DNA of 64,000 nucleotides from Nissolia schottii. Taxonomy: Eukaryota > Streptophyta > Magnoliopsida > Fabales > Fabaceae. Made by a program: the position numbers and the translations under genes. The notes beneath the pieces were generated by a model, which saw only the letters and a program-made list of their open reading frames with translations, had not been told where the DNA came from and searched no databases. Positions 11,372 through 22,199 of the stretch are shown piece by piece. Each line of letters starts with the position of its first letter. The first letter of the stretch is position 1. Location of the stretch: the NCBI GenBank assembly GCA_003254905.1, contig QANU01016365.1:190401-254400 (forward strand). The letters are read 5' to 3'.

Positions 11372-11372
11372 T
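11336..11372. repeat. (CA)n(TA)n microsatellite at a breakpoint
   Basis: CA repeat at 11336-11358 followed by TA repeat to 11372. It marks the junction between the copia gag relic and the LTR end that is duplicated at 18.05-18.45 kb. Confidence 0.9.
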
Positions 11373-11725
11373 AATGCATACATTCATATTTTGTGAATGT
11401 ATGGTTGGACTTGATGTGTAATGCTTTGTTGATGGATACCTTAGTGTAGAGTAGACGATTGTTAAATATTGTACTAGCTTGCTTCTCGAGTTACCTTTCG
11501 CTACAAGTATGACTCATATTTGTCATGTCAGAGTTTCAAATCAACAAAAGTTTGAAATTGGTCCATATTTTCACAACTAAGTATATTTCCAAAAACTAAG
11601 TCTAAAAGTAACCAAGTCGAAAGGTAACAAGTAGTGAGCATTAATTATGACTTAAGCGTAATTAGCTAGCTAGGATGTTACAACAAACATTAAAGAACCA
11701 ATAAACAAACATTATCAAACAAAAA
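11373..11725 (+). mobile_element. LTR 3' end (TGTTACA) plus flank, copy 1 of a duplicated segment
   Basis: Strongly similar to 18093-18445, both ending in TGTTACA (11676-11682 and 18396-18402). The similarity continues about 43 bp past the LTR end, through AACAAACATTA-type sequence related to the minisatellite at 20.7 kb. Confidence 0.75.
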
Positions 11726-11768
11726 AGGTGACAAATCTATATACCTAGTATAGAGATTTGTCACCTTT
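11724..11768. repeat. Perfect 15-bp inverted repeat
   Basis: AAAGGTGACAAATCT (11724-11738) and AGATTTGTCACCTTT (11754-11768) flank a 15-bp loop. Confidence 0.85.
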
Positions 11769-12240
11769 ATTCTTTGCTGATTCTGGAACTTTTGACAATT
11801 CGTGAATCAGAGTTTCGATTTGAGAGTTAGGGTTTTTTCTAGTGCTTTTAGAGCCAATTTTCCCTCGACTAGAGGCCTACTGGAGGCTAGGGACAAGTCC
11901 AACACTCACTTTTAACAATATTTTATGTACATTTAACCTTTTTTAGTTCCATTCTAACCTTTTACAAACAAAATGGACACATTTTAGTTTCTCGACGCAC
12001 CTTGAATCATGCGTTGAACTAGTGTGTGACACGTCATGTGTCACCATGCTTGACCTTTGGGAGCCAAGTCTTGCTACCCTCTTCTCTCTTTGATACAAGT
12101 GTCTCACGTCTCCTTGTATGAGAGACACATGTCCAAGACATGCACACCATCATATGTTTTTCCTTTTCACCCTTTCATTTCCTTCATTTTTGAAAATGCA
12201 AGCAAAACCAATAGAGAAGATTCTCTCTACCTCCTCACAT
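11769..12240. other. Intergenic / retroelement-like, no gene
   Basis: Contains a GTGACACGTCATGTGTCAC imperfect palindrome near 12027-12045. No credible CDS. Confidence 0.4.
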
Positions 12241-13135
12241 AGCCAAACCCGCAACTTCTCTACTCCCCATTGCCACCATCAAAACATCATCATCCTCCCA
12301 TCACTGAACCACCACCATCATCTCAATTACCTCACTATCACAACCTTCACTCCCTCACCATAGCACCACCCAAGTTCATCACCATCATTGTGGCTTCCTC
12401 CGCCAACCACCAGCTAGAACCATCACAAGTTCACCATCATTCACACACAACCACCTCTTCCTTACCCGAGCTCCTCACCACCACCTTCACCTCAATCATC
12501 CCCCTCCCTTCCACATGGTCGAGCTACAATGGCACCAACATCACTATCGCATCTTCATTATCACATATCCACGCCATCCACTTATCACTGAGGGCCAAGG
12601 CACCACCAAAGCCTTCATCACCACCACCACGCCACCTTCGTCAAAAATCCCATGCTTGTGCTCTACTACCATCCTCCTCAACTCGAGATGCCTCCACCAC
12701 CTTGCATGTGCCACCTACGACGTCTTCCTTTTCCATCCACCATTAATGACCCCATCACCACTGCCACCATCTTTTCCTCATCGGGTTTTCCCTCTAGTAT
12801 CACCCCCAACATCGAGACCATCCCTCACCATTTCCTTCTCTACACCGAAGCTACTACCATCGAAGTCCACCACCACCACCACCATGATAAGCATCCCCTC
12901 ACCGTCACTTCACATCATCCATCACCGAAAAAAGTCACATGAAAACCCTACACTATCATAAAATCTCACCACCAAAGTCATCACCAATTTCTTATTCATT
13001 GCGACCATCAAAGCCCTGAACCACCATGCATGCTTAACCTCATCATCGAAACCTTTACTACAATAGATGTCACCCCCACCGAAGCTCTACAAGGTCATGG
13101 ACTAAAACCGAAGTCGAACCCATCATCATCGTGTC
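12241..13135 (+). repeat. CCA/TCA-rich low-complexity tract with overlapping open frames
   Basis: Long runs of CACCACCATCATC-like triplets leave all three + frames open for long distances (12118-12363, 12270-12746, 12515-12961, 12652-12942). The predicted peptides are His/Pro/Ser/Thr-rich and differ in each frame, which argues for compositional bias rather than selection. No domain is recognised. A protein cannot be excluded but is unlikely. Confidence 0.6.
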
Positions 13136-13600
13136 CTCCCTATCTTATTGTTGTGTTTGTATTTTAGGTGGGTAATTTATTGAGTTGCATGCATTACCTT
13201 GAATGCATGTGTGTTTGTTTGTGTATAGTTGTGTCTTATGAACTATGAAACACCCTAGCTAACTGTTTACTCGTACGTAGTAAACAAAGCTCACTAGGCT
13301 GTTTTCTACTTGGTCGGAATACCTTAGTCCTTTGCTATCTTTTGAAAATAGTTGCTCAAGAAAATAGGGACCCATTTTAAACTTTTCACTTATGTTGCAT
13401 AATTACTAAAATAGAGCCATGCGTTGGAAATGAAACAAATATAACAAAGTGTATAACAATACCATAATTAGAACATGTAATATACATCCATTGGGTCCAT
13501 CATACAAGATCACATAGTGTAAGATATACATAATATGTACATAGATCAAAATATCAAATACATAATCCAAAATACATAACATCAAAATACAAGGGCTATG
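13136..13600. other. Intergenic / LTR-flanking, no gene
   Basis: AT-rich with repeated ATACATAA words at 13490-13590, probably the 3' part of the following minus-strand LTR. Confidence 0.4.
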
Positions 13601-13984
13601 CCCTCAGCAAAAATCCTGGCATCCATCTCCTGTCATGGCCGCTCATGGCTCAGCTGGCGGCTCGTCAACATCCTCAAAATAGGACTCATCATCAGTACCT
13701 GAAGTCATAAAGCAGTGGGAATGAGAACGATAGGTTCTCAGTGGAAATAAATTTAATTCCTGAGTCTCATATCAGATTAGGTCAGACTTCAGGCCGCTCA
13801 GAGATTTCTAGGTGAACATGTATACTAACCATCCTACTGATTTTTGTCTGGCCTAAGTTCTGAACGGCTTTATCTACATTACTATGTGACATGGGAACTA
13901 TTCTTGCTTACTACGTTCTCGTGCTGATTAACATTTCGTACATATACCTAGCCGTCTCGAGCGTTCTCTCGACGGTACTGACAT

Positions 13985-14165
13985 AACAGCAGAACTATAC
14001 ATTCAGACGTTCATGCATAACAGAATCATCAGAATATGCATAACAGAGTCATCAGAATAAACATAACAGAATCATCAGAATGAACATGCTGGATATACAT
14101 GCCTAACAGAATGAGCACATGCATAACAGAATGTAACAGAATAAACCTGCATAACAGAATAAGCC
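13985..14165. repeat. Short tandem repeats (CATAACAGAATcATCAGAAT)
   Basis: About seven imperfect copies of a CATAACAGAAT-containing unit of 10-25 bp. Confidence 0.7.
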
Positions 14166-14499
14166 TGCTTTGGAATATGTGTTATTCCCACCATAGTAAT
14201 GTCCTCTATTGACATTAGTATGACGGAATAACCTCACACCCTCAGTGTAGGCCCTGTCTGGACCTTCCTGCGGTGGGCTTCCACTTGCCGTGTGCCCCCT
14301 CGGGACCCTTCGACAGTGGGCGGATATTGTACCCCCACCTTAGCTTGCCCCCTTTCGACAATGCAAAGGCGTGGTAACCGCACACCTCCAGGTATGCCAT
14401 ATCGACACCACCTGTGGCGGGCTTCCATCTTCAGTATGTCTTTCGGACCTACTGAAATGGGCCTGTTACTTGGCTCTCGTGATCACGGCCTTTTCAGCA

Positions 14500-14592
14500 T
14501 GTGGCATTAAGCCTTGTTCAGCATTGGGCATTGGCCCTTTTTCAGCATTGGGCATTTGGCCCTTTTCAGCATTTCAGCATTTCAGCATTTCT
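14500..14592. repeat. Short tandem repeats (TTCAGCATTGGGCATT)
   Basis: Repeated TTCAGCATTGGGCATT units followed by three TTCAGCATT units. Confidence 0.75.
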
Positions 14593-14861
14593 GTACCTGC
14601 AGCATGGCATACTTGTTCCCTATGGTTCATTTCAGAATCTTTACTTATCTCAGAGTTATTTCTAGTTCTTTAAACTATGTTTATCATGAATGCATGAAAA
14701 GCTACAGATTTTACCACAGACTACATGTAATATGCATGTTCAGGACCATTTCTTTGCACACAGCATATACATTCATATAATTCAGTTATTAATCACAGAT
14801 ATAGCAATAAATACTGGACTATGTGCCTCAAGAGGGTTCCATAAGATTTTCTAGTCTCAAG

Positions 14862-15063
14862 CCGCTCAGCGAAAACTGATGTTCGCTCAGCGGTTTGAGC
14901 CTTCGCGCCCAGCGATAGGGGTCTTATCGCTCAGCGGTAATGACCTCATCGCCCGGCGACTGCCACCTTCTCGAATCCTCGCCACCGCCTTACAAAAAAT
15001 ATCTTTTTGGACTTTCCACGTGGGCTCCAGCTCGCTCAGCGGCGCCTGAGAGTCGCTCAGCGG
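14862..15063. repeat. Second cluster of CGCTCAGCG near-palindromes
   Basis: Copies start near 14862, 14883, 14903, 14926, 14948, then 15031 and 15052; spacing within groups is 20-23 bp. The motif (TCGCTCAGCGGT) is the one in the solo LTR at 10.3 kb, although the two LTRs otherwise look different. Confidence 0.85.
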
Positions 15064-16095
15064 CCCCTGTGCGAGACATGAAAACCGAATTCACCATCTC
15101 TTCCATTTTTCTCTCCTTTGCTCCCATGGCACCTACTTGAGTTTCACACATAATCCAAGCACAATAATCCTATCTAATCCAGGTCACAGGACCCTTCAGA
15201 ATTATCTCCCTAAGCCTAACCAAATTGCTAACATACATAAGCATATATTCAAGCATAATCATAAACATACACATAGCATCACATAACAACCATTCACCAT
15301 CAAAGAGGTGAGGAACTAGAGTTACCCACTTCCTCAAGAGCTTGTTGATGCTAGAGAAAAGATGAAATCAAGCCTTGCTTGCTTGCTTGATGTCCTCTTG
15401 ACCTAAAATGAAAACCTTGGAATAATTAGGAAAACCTAGGTTATGGAAATTTAGGGTTATGGAACTTGTTATCTTGGCTTCCACTTGAAGAGAAACTCCT
15501 AACCTTGATGCTAGCTTGTCTTCTTGATGAATTTAAGAGTGATTTATGATGATGAAAGGCAAAGGATAGTGGTGATGGATGAGCTTTGGAGCATTTGGAG
15601 CTCTAGGTTTAGGAGAACTTGGAAAACAAAGGAAAGAAAGTGTGTGTGTGTGTCTCGTGGGTGTGTGTGTGCCGTGGGAGACTTAGTGGCCTTGGGCCCT
15701 AAGTGTTTTTATTTTTCTCGGTATGGTTTTGGTCGTGTTCGTTCATTAACTATTTATGTCCGAACGTCCTAAAAATATTTCGGATATACCGTTGTAACCT
15801 ATTAATTTTCCTTATTAATATTTAAATCTTAGTTGAAATATTCTTGAATTTATTTTCATATGAATATATTTTACAGACTCCTGTGAGTCGTGATTAAATT
15901 CTAAAAATAACCTAACATTGACCCGAACGTCACCGGACGTCACGAGATCGTCAAATTATTATTTTCAACTAATATTACAGGAATAAAATTAATATTTGAA
16001 TTTTATTTCATTTTCATCTCACCTTTTCCTTCTTAATACATTTTTAATTATTTATTATGTGCCATTTTAACGAAAGAAAAAGTCGGGTTGTTACA

Positions 16096-18047
16096 AACTA
16101 TGTGGTTAATGAGTTTTGAGTTGATGTAATTTTGGCTAAGTGTATGTGTGTGGGAAGAAAATTCTGAATTTTATGAGGTCTAGGAATTGTGACTAATGTC
16201 TTCATCTAATGAGTCTTAAATTCATGAAACTTGTGTTTTAGGGCAATGTAGGGTTGAAGGGTTTTTGTTGTGTGTAAAAATGAGTCTTATTGGTTTCAAA
16301 AAGGGAAAGGTTGTTTTCAGGTGTGGGTTTTTGTGTGTTCTTACAAGGAATTGATGATTTTGCGACTTTTGTTACATTTTTGTCAATTCGGGTGGATGTG
16401 TTTATGTTTGACAAAGATCGAAGGTTTTATTCTAGTCGGGAAAAAAGGGGATTCCAGTAAGAATGGCTGTAATAAAGCCTATTGAAAAAAAGGAGTTTCT
16501 TGGACTTTGAAATGATTTTATGAAACGGCGAGTGCTTTTGAGTTTGTCGATGAGTTTTAGACTTGTTTTCAAAAAGAGTATCGACAAGGAATTTTAGAAA
16601 GTTGAGTGTGAGAGAGTTAGGGACCAATTTGATTCCTAAGTTTTTGGGGTCTTAGAATTCATGTTTTTGAAAAGCATTATCGTATTTGAGTTTCTCATGA
16701 TTTGTAGAAACACTGTGTTTTTTTTAAATGTTTTGTGAAATAATGCATTTGGGTTGAGTTACGTGTGTTTGTTTGAGGGATGATTTCATATTGTGTCGAA
16801 TTTGTTTCAAGTCCGCTGAGCCTAGAGTTAGTGTAAAGTCCTGACAGTGAAGGAATGCAGGATCTTCGGAAAAGTGTCGTAAGCTCTACATATAACTGTG
16901 TAATAATTTAGCGTAGAGTTATGTGAGTATGGTTCAACTATATCTCGATTGATAATATCTACGATAATTTGTTTGTGTTAGATTTGTTTAATTTTGTTTG
17001 AATTATGATTGAGTATTGTTGCTATACGTGATAATATTAGTGACTTTTTTTTTACTATGCATACCTGTTCATGATAATTTGGTACCTGTTATGTATATGT
17101 ATAGAGTATGTTTTTATGCACAAGTCAAGATGATTCATTAAAGATCAAAGATAAAGATTAAACCAAGATAATTACAAAAGACTCTTAGGGAAGGTTACTG
17201 GCCAAGACGAGTTAGGTTTACCCTTAGTTAAGACTTAGTCTGTCAAGGAACTATCAACCATAAGTAGAGTTGATGTTACCTCTATTTTGGTTAACCCTTA
17301 GTTAAGATAACAGGTCAGTCGATCAAGGAACCATTGGCCACAACTAGAGTTGATTTTACCTCTATTTCTAATCTCTAAGGCAACCTCCATAGTTAGAGAT
17401 GGTTTACCCTTCCTGTTGTTCTGGCTCCCGAATCAGGCACCTCACCAGCCACAACTAGAGTTGATTTTCTACACTTACTGTGTTTGTGGATCGCATCCAC
17501 TGTTTTGAGCTCAACACCAATCAAGAAGGTTGTACCTTTATAGAAAGATTTCCTGACAGGTACAAAAGGGCATTCTTCTACAAGGAATACAACCATCAGA
17601 GTAGTCCAGTCAGTCAAGTCTACATGCCTAGGTGATTGTGTTTGTTTTGAGTTATCCTCTTCCCTCACATAGTAAAGTAGGATAATGCCATTTGGGACTA
17701 GTTTAAAATATTAATGAACTAGGAAAACTAGTATTTTATGCATATCACATAGAGATCTCCCAAGTGGTGGAACAATAAGCATGTTTTAAACTATTTGTCC
17801 TCTATGGTTACCCATTAAGAATACAAATTCTCACCCTGCACTTACTTATGGTTTCAAGTTCTTATGGAAGATCTTCATGACACACCACCGCCAGTGGTGA
17901 GTAGTTAGCCTTAGTAGTTTTCTATGTTTTCTTATTCATGTTCTTTTGTTGTATAGGCTAGTGTGTGAATAGCTACACTACTAGCCCTATGCATTGTTAT
18001 TTTGGATGTAGTTATGACCTATGTGTAACTTGAGACCACTTTATGTA

Positions 18048-18050
<3 letters not shown>
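16096..18050 (+). mobile_element. Degraded retroelement DNA, probably LTR, plus orientation
   Basis: No ORF with a recognisable domain. Repeats of about 73 bp with CCTTAGTTAAGA...TAGAGTTGATnTTACCTCTATTT occur at 17222-17294 and 17295-17367, with a partial third copy near 17450. Text such as TTCTCACCCTGCACTT (17828) followed by a TGTTACA end at 18402 suggests U5-side LTR sequence in + orientation. Confidence 0.45.

Positions 18051-18091
<41 letters not shown>
18051..18091. repeat. (TA)n microsatellite
   Basis: About 20 TA units, at the start of the segment duplicated at 11.37 kb. Confidence 0.95.
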
Positions 18092-18098
<7 letters not shown>

Positions 18099-18445
18099 CA
18101 TACATATTTTGTGAGTGTATGTTTGGACTTGATGTGTAATGCTTCGTTGATGCATGCCTTAGTGCAGAGTACACATTTGTTAAATATTGTACTAGTTTGC
18201 TTCTCGAGTTAGCTTCCGCTATGAGTATGACTCATGCTTTTCATGTCAAAGAGTTTCAAATCAAGAAAAGTTTTAAATTGGTCCATATTTTCACAACTAA
18301 GTATATTTTCAAAAATTGAGTCTAAAAGTAACTAAGCCGAAACGTAACAACTAGTGAGCATTAATTACGAGTTAAGCATAATTGGTTGGTTAGGGTGTTA
18401 CAACAAACATTAAAGAACCAATAAACAAACATTATCAAACACAAA
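18092..18445 (+). mobile_element. LTR 3' end plus flank, copy 2 of the duplicated segment
   Basis: Pair of 11373-11725. TGTTACA end at 18396-18402, followed by ACAAACATTAAAGAACCAAT shared with copy 1. Confidence 0.75.
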
Positions 18446-19009
18446 AGAAATGAGACCCATATTAACTAAAGAACGAAGAATAAATGTCGCACTATCTATC
18501 CTTCTTCCACACTGTATCGTCCTAAAAATTGTTACCAACACGCAAGAGACTAATTCCCTTACAAAATCCTCTGAGGAACTTTTTTCGTAAAAACATGTAT
18601 TATTTTAAACTTTAATAAAAATAACTAAAAAAAATTCTTTTTTGAATAATTATAAAATCATACAATTTTTACTTTGAAAATAGAAACATCATTATACATG
18701 CAAAACATGTGACATGGTGCGAAGAACCCGCCTGTATAAAATTGTAGCACTCTCCACATTGACCCGATTATAAAATAAGGTAAAATCTAACATAATCCTA
18801 TGGATAGCTTAACTTCAAGGTGATTGCTTACTTCAGAATCCCTAACGTCACTACGGCTGACCATAATCTTCACTAAGTTGTTGCTACATCTTAACCTTCA
18901 GCTGGAAGGGGACTTGAGGGGTCTGAACTCTGGGAAAGCCTCAATTAGTGAGCAACTACCCACAGCACCCATGAGACATTTTAAAACATAGACACACATA
19001 ATACAATAC

Positions 19010-19068
<59 letters not shown>

Positions 19069-20000
19069 CATAATCATAATCATACAAAAATATTTATAAT
19101 ATCATAATACTAATAATAAACTTTCATAAAAACATTTAAAACCAACAACACTTGGGAGGTATCTAGATAGACGAATCCTGAGCAATCCAGTCTGGCTATA
19201 TATTCTAATGTTCGGGCCTCACAGTCTTTCCCTATTCTACATGATACATGACACAGGGTCTCATGGGCTGCCTATGTTTTGTCTTCATGGTCTTGTCCTA
19301 CTAATTCTATATGTCTTAAACCTATTCTACATGACGATCGTAAATGTATACCAGGGTCAATGTACACTGTCGCTGACTTACAATTCTATCCTAGATCTCA
19401 CTCCCATGAAAACAGTTTAAACAAAATAGCATAGACATGATAACTGATAATTGATGCCTAGTAAATGATAAGTAAGATAACTGACATGATCATAACATAT
19501 ACATGCAACATGATAATCTTAATGCATTTAAAATTATGGTCTCATGGTAGTTCTAAGAAGGTTTTCATGATTTTTCTAAAATCCTTTTGTAAGCTCTTTC
19601 GTAAACAATTTCATAAATAAGTTCATGACATTCGTGACGATAAATATGATTCTTTAAAAAAGGATTCAATAAAACGTTATTGCAAATCTTTTCATAAATC
19701 CTTATTTTCTAAAACATTGTTTCATAAATCACGAATGTCATAAAACCAATTTACATAAATCAAATCCTTAATTTCTATAAATGTGTAAATTATGCTAAAT
19801 ATATGAATAAAATATATTGGCTAAAATAAGCCACGAGCAATAACGAACTCACCTACGTTGTGGTAAGAGCAGTGTCGCAACTTGCGAAACTCCAAATGAT
19901 GTTCACAAAATGACACAGACATACATAGATATTACTAACACATCGAACTAAAGAAATGACGTAACTAGAAGTGACACAGTGCGCCTAGGCATTTTTCATC
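18446..20000. other. Retroelement-like AT-rich DNA, no gene
   Basis: Contains a TAA microsatellite (19011-19068) and simple sequence. No coding domain recognised. Probably internal or LTR sequence of the element whose TATA region is at 20.35 kb. Confidence 0.35.
19011..19068. repeat. (TAA)n microsatellite
   Basis: About 19 TAA units followed by CATAAT units. Confidence 0.95.
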
Positions 20001-20694
20001 AATGCTATGGTGCTCTAACAACACTATGGTGCTTATGCCGCAAAGACCTATGGTAGCCCCAATGCCATTACACCCCTAGAGCACAACTGCACTGGGTAGA
20101 GCAGCGCCATGGTGTCCCTGTGGCGCCATTGCACTAGCGCCACCACCAGAAACCATAAATGACTAATAAGAACACAAAGGAAAAGGTTAGGTGACTTATC
20201 ACTCGTGAAGAACGCTGTAACGACCGCCTTTGAGCTCCCACACTCCCTAAAGAAAAAACTTAAACTTCTTTAAGGTCCAATCTTGGAAGGACTCTCTCTT
20301 GACCTTATGAAAAAAATAATAAAAATAATTATTTTCCAATGCACGCTAAGACTCAAGAATCTATTTATAGGGGAAGACTAGTACTCTAACTCTCCAAAAC
20401 TAGCAATGAGGGACGACCAAGATTGGTGCAGAGTGTCATTAGGCTGAGCTAGCACAACTGTGCTAGGAACCTAGCGCCATTACATTGTTTGAGCACAATT
20501 GCGCAGGTGTCAACAGAGCTTTGTGCCATGACGCCATTGCACTGCAGTCAGGGTCCAAAAATCAACTATTTTGATTATAAGAGCGTACTACAAGTTATTT
20601 TAGGCACTCTATCCTATACTTTAAGGTCACTAAACCTACAAATGATCACACTTACCCACTCTCTCATAAACAACTATTGCATCGCAAATAAATA
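20000..20694 (-). mobile_element. LTR-like U3 region with GGCGCCAT motifs and minus-strand TATA box
   Basis: A TATA-like box (CCCTATAAATAGATTC on the minus strand, near 20355-20370) has clusters of GCGCCAT/ATGGTGC words on both sides (20004-20143 and 20450-20545), often about 18-24 bp apart. The layout recalls the palindrome-bearing LTRs elsewhere in the window but the motif is less regular. Ends not defined. Confidence 0.45.
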
Positions 20695-20980
20695 AACATT
20701 ACAACCTCAAAAATTACAATACAAAACTCATACACAAACATGACAACACACATAAACAAACATTACACTACTCTTGAACAAACATTATACCACACAAAAA
20801 CTAAGACTTAAAAAAACATTATTTCACTCATAAACAAACATTATACCACATATAAATAAATATTTCACCATACTGAAATATTACACTAGAAAGAAACAAA
20901 CATTACAACACTTAAAAATAAATATTACAACACTCATAAAAAATATTACAACATACATAAGCAAACATTATACCATATAT
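20695..20980. repeat. AACAAACATTACAACAC-type minisatellite, left block
   Basis: More than ten imperfect units of about 20-24 bp built on CATAAACAAACATTACAACA. The array resumes after the inserted hAT element. Confidence 0.85.
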
Positions 20981-21939
20981 TAGATGTGAACATGGGTTGG
21001 GTCTGACCTGCCGACTCGCCGATCCAACTCAACCCAACCCGCAGCGGGTCAGGTTGAGTCGGGTCGGCGGGTCGAACCTAACTGATCTGCCATATATCGG
21101 GTTGAGTCTTGGATCCAAAATCTTGGATCAGACCCGACCCGCCTACCCGGCCCCTCTTCCTTTCCTCTTCAATACCTCCATACGGCCCCTCTTCCTTTCC
21201 CCTTTCCCCTTTCCTCTTCAATACCCAGTACCCCTCTTCCTTTCCCTTTCCTCTTTCATCTTCCCTCTTCCTTACACAGACACACACACTCCCCCTCTCC
21301 CACTGCAACTTCAACCATGTCTCCTCCATTTCCTTCACAACCTCGACCAGTTCGGTAAGACCAAGGTCCACCTCCACTTCTGCGTCTTCTTCGGCCAACC
21401 CTCTCCTCCGGCCGCCCTGCCCATGCCCTCTCTGCCAGGCCTAGGGCAGCCTCGACGCCCTCATCGGCCGCCTCTGCGCCTCCTACAAGGAGCACGGTGG
21501 CTCCCCTAACTCCAACCCCTTCGCCGACGGCCCCACTCATCCTCATCTTAGATCTCCTCTCATCCTCATCTCACATCTCATCTCATCTCCTAAATTTTGT
21601 TTTTGTTTCTTTGTTTTTATTTGTTTCCTTTTTGTTATGGTTTGGTTGTGTTATGGGTATGTGATTATTGCAGGAACAAACAATTTTGTGTTCTGATTTT
21701 TGTGTTCTAGTTTTTGCAAATTTTTGTGTTTTGATTTTGTTCATCTTCTTCATCTTCTGTTCTATGGGGGCGGGTCACCCGCCGACCCGCCTAATCCGAT
21801 CCGATCCGGGAGGGTGGCGGGTCTGGCAGGTACCCATTAAAAAAATGAAAATTTTATTCGACCCGACCCACCCGCTGATAGGCGGGTCAGATCAATGACA
21901 TGGGCGGGTCTTACCTGAACCGACCCATGTGCACCCCTA
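20981..21939 (+). mobile_element. Non-autonomous hAT-like element carrying an ALOG gene fragment
   Basis: Perfect 8-bp target duplication CCATATAT (20973-20980 and 21940-21947). Terminal repeats TAGATGTGAACATGGGT and, from the other end, TAGGGGTGCACATGGGT. Subterminal DNA on both sides is dense in GGGTCGGGT/GACCCGACCC words. The GC-rich centre (about 21170-21560) is unlike the ends and contains a host gene fragment. No transposase. Confidence 0.85.
21311..21535 (+). pseudogene. ALOG (LSH)-domain gene fragment captured in a hAT element
   Basis: One + frame reads [15 protein letters not shown] and continues [12 protein letters not shown]; a shifted frame then reads CPCPL, QA, a stop where the family has Trp, [10 protein letters not shown], and an ending NPFAD. 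These match in order the central part of the ALOG domain of plant LIGHT-DEPENDENT SHORT HYPOCOTYLS proteins, transcriptional regulators of organ boundaries and inflorescence form. The start of the domain and its C-terminal end are missing. One frameshift (about 21405-21411) and one TGG-to-TAG change break it. GC content is far above the surroundings. The fragment is not expected to make an ALOG protein. Confidence 0.85.
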
Positions 21940-21947
21940 CCATATAT

Positions 21948-22190
21948 AAACAAACATTACATCGCCAAGGGCTGGTAGTTCAAGTGGCATCTCCCTTGGT
22001 CCAGTGCCAAGGGGTAACTTAAAGGAGTCGTATTCGACTCTTACTGACAAACATATAATGTGTTCAAACAAAATATATAGCTATCTTTGGGGCAAAAACA
22101 AATATTACATCACGCATAATCGAATAAATAAACAAACATTACAACACACATAAACAAACTTTACACCACACCAAAACATTGTGATACATA
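21948..22190. repeat. AACAAACATTACAAC-type minisatellite, right block
   Basis: Continuation of the array at 20.7 kb, interrupted by a SINE-like sequence (21964-22097). Confidence 0.75.
21964..22097 (+). mobile_element. tRNA-derived SINE-like element
   Basis: CTGGTAGTTCAAGTGGC (21971-21987) fits a pol III A box and GTATTCGACTCT (about 22030-22041) a B box. Flanks ACAAACATTACATC and ACAAATATTACATC (13 of 14 identical) could be target duplications, though the surrounding minisatellite makes such matches less telling. Confidence 0.5.
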
Positions 22191-22199
22191 GAGAGCAAC

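Larger units (their letters stand above)
13600..16095 (-). mobile_element. Ty3/gypsy-type LTR region, minus orientation
   Basis: Ends in TGTTACA at 16089-16095. Block TAGAGTTACCCACTTCC (15318-15334) and a CCTAAAAATATTTC block (15768-15781) match the first LTR at 1717-1733 and 2133-2146. The 13.67-14.0 kb part resembles 1-370. Imperfect repeats of CATAACAGAATCATCAGAAT type occupy 13985-14160 and CAGCATTGGGCATT type 14496-14590. Left end not defined. Confidence 0.6.

Noticed and set aside
12270-12746. 158-residue His/Pro/Ser-rich frame
   Set aside because: All three + frames are similarly open because of the CCA/TCA-rich tract; no motif conserved.
21078-21546. Minus-strand Glu/Arg/Gly-rich frames
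   Set aside because: Antisense shadows of the CT-rich and ALOG-derived sequence in the hAT element.
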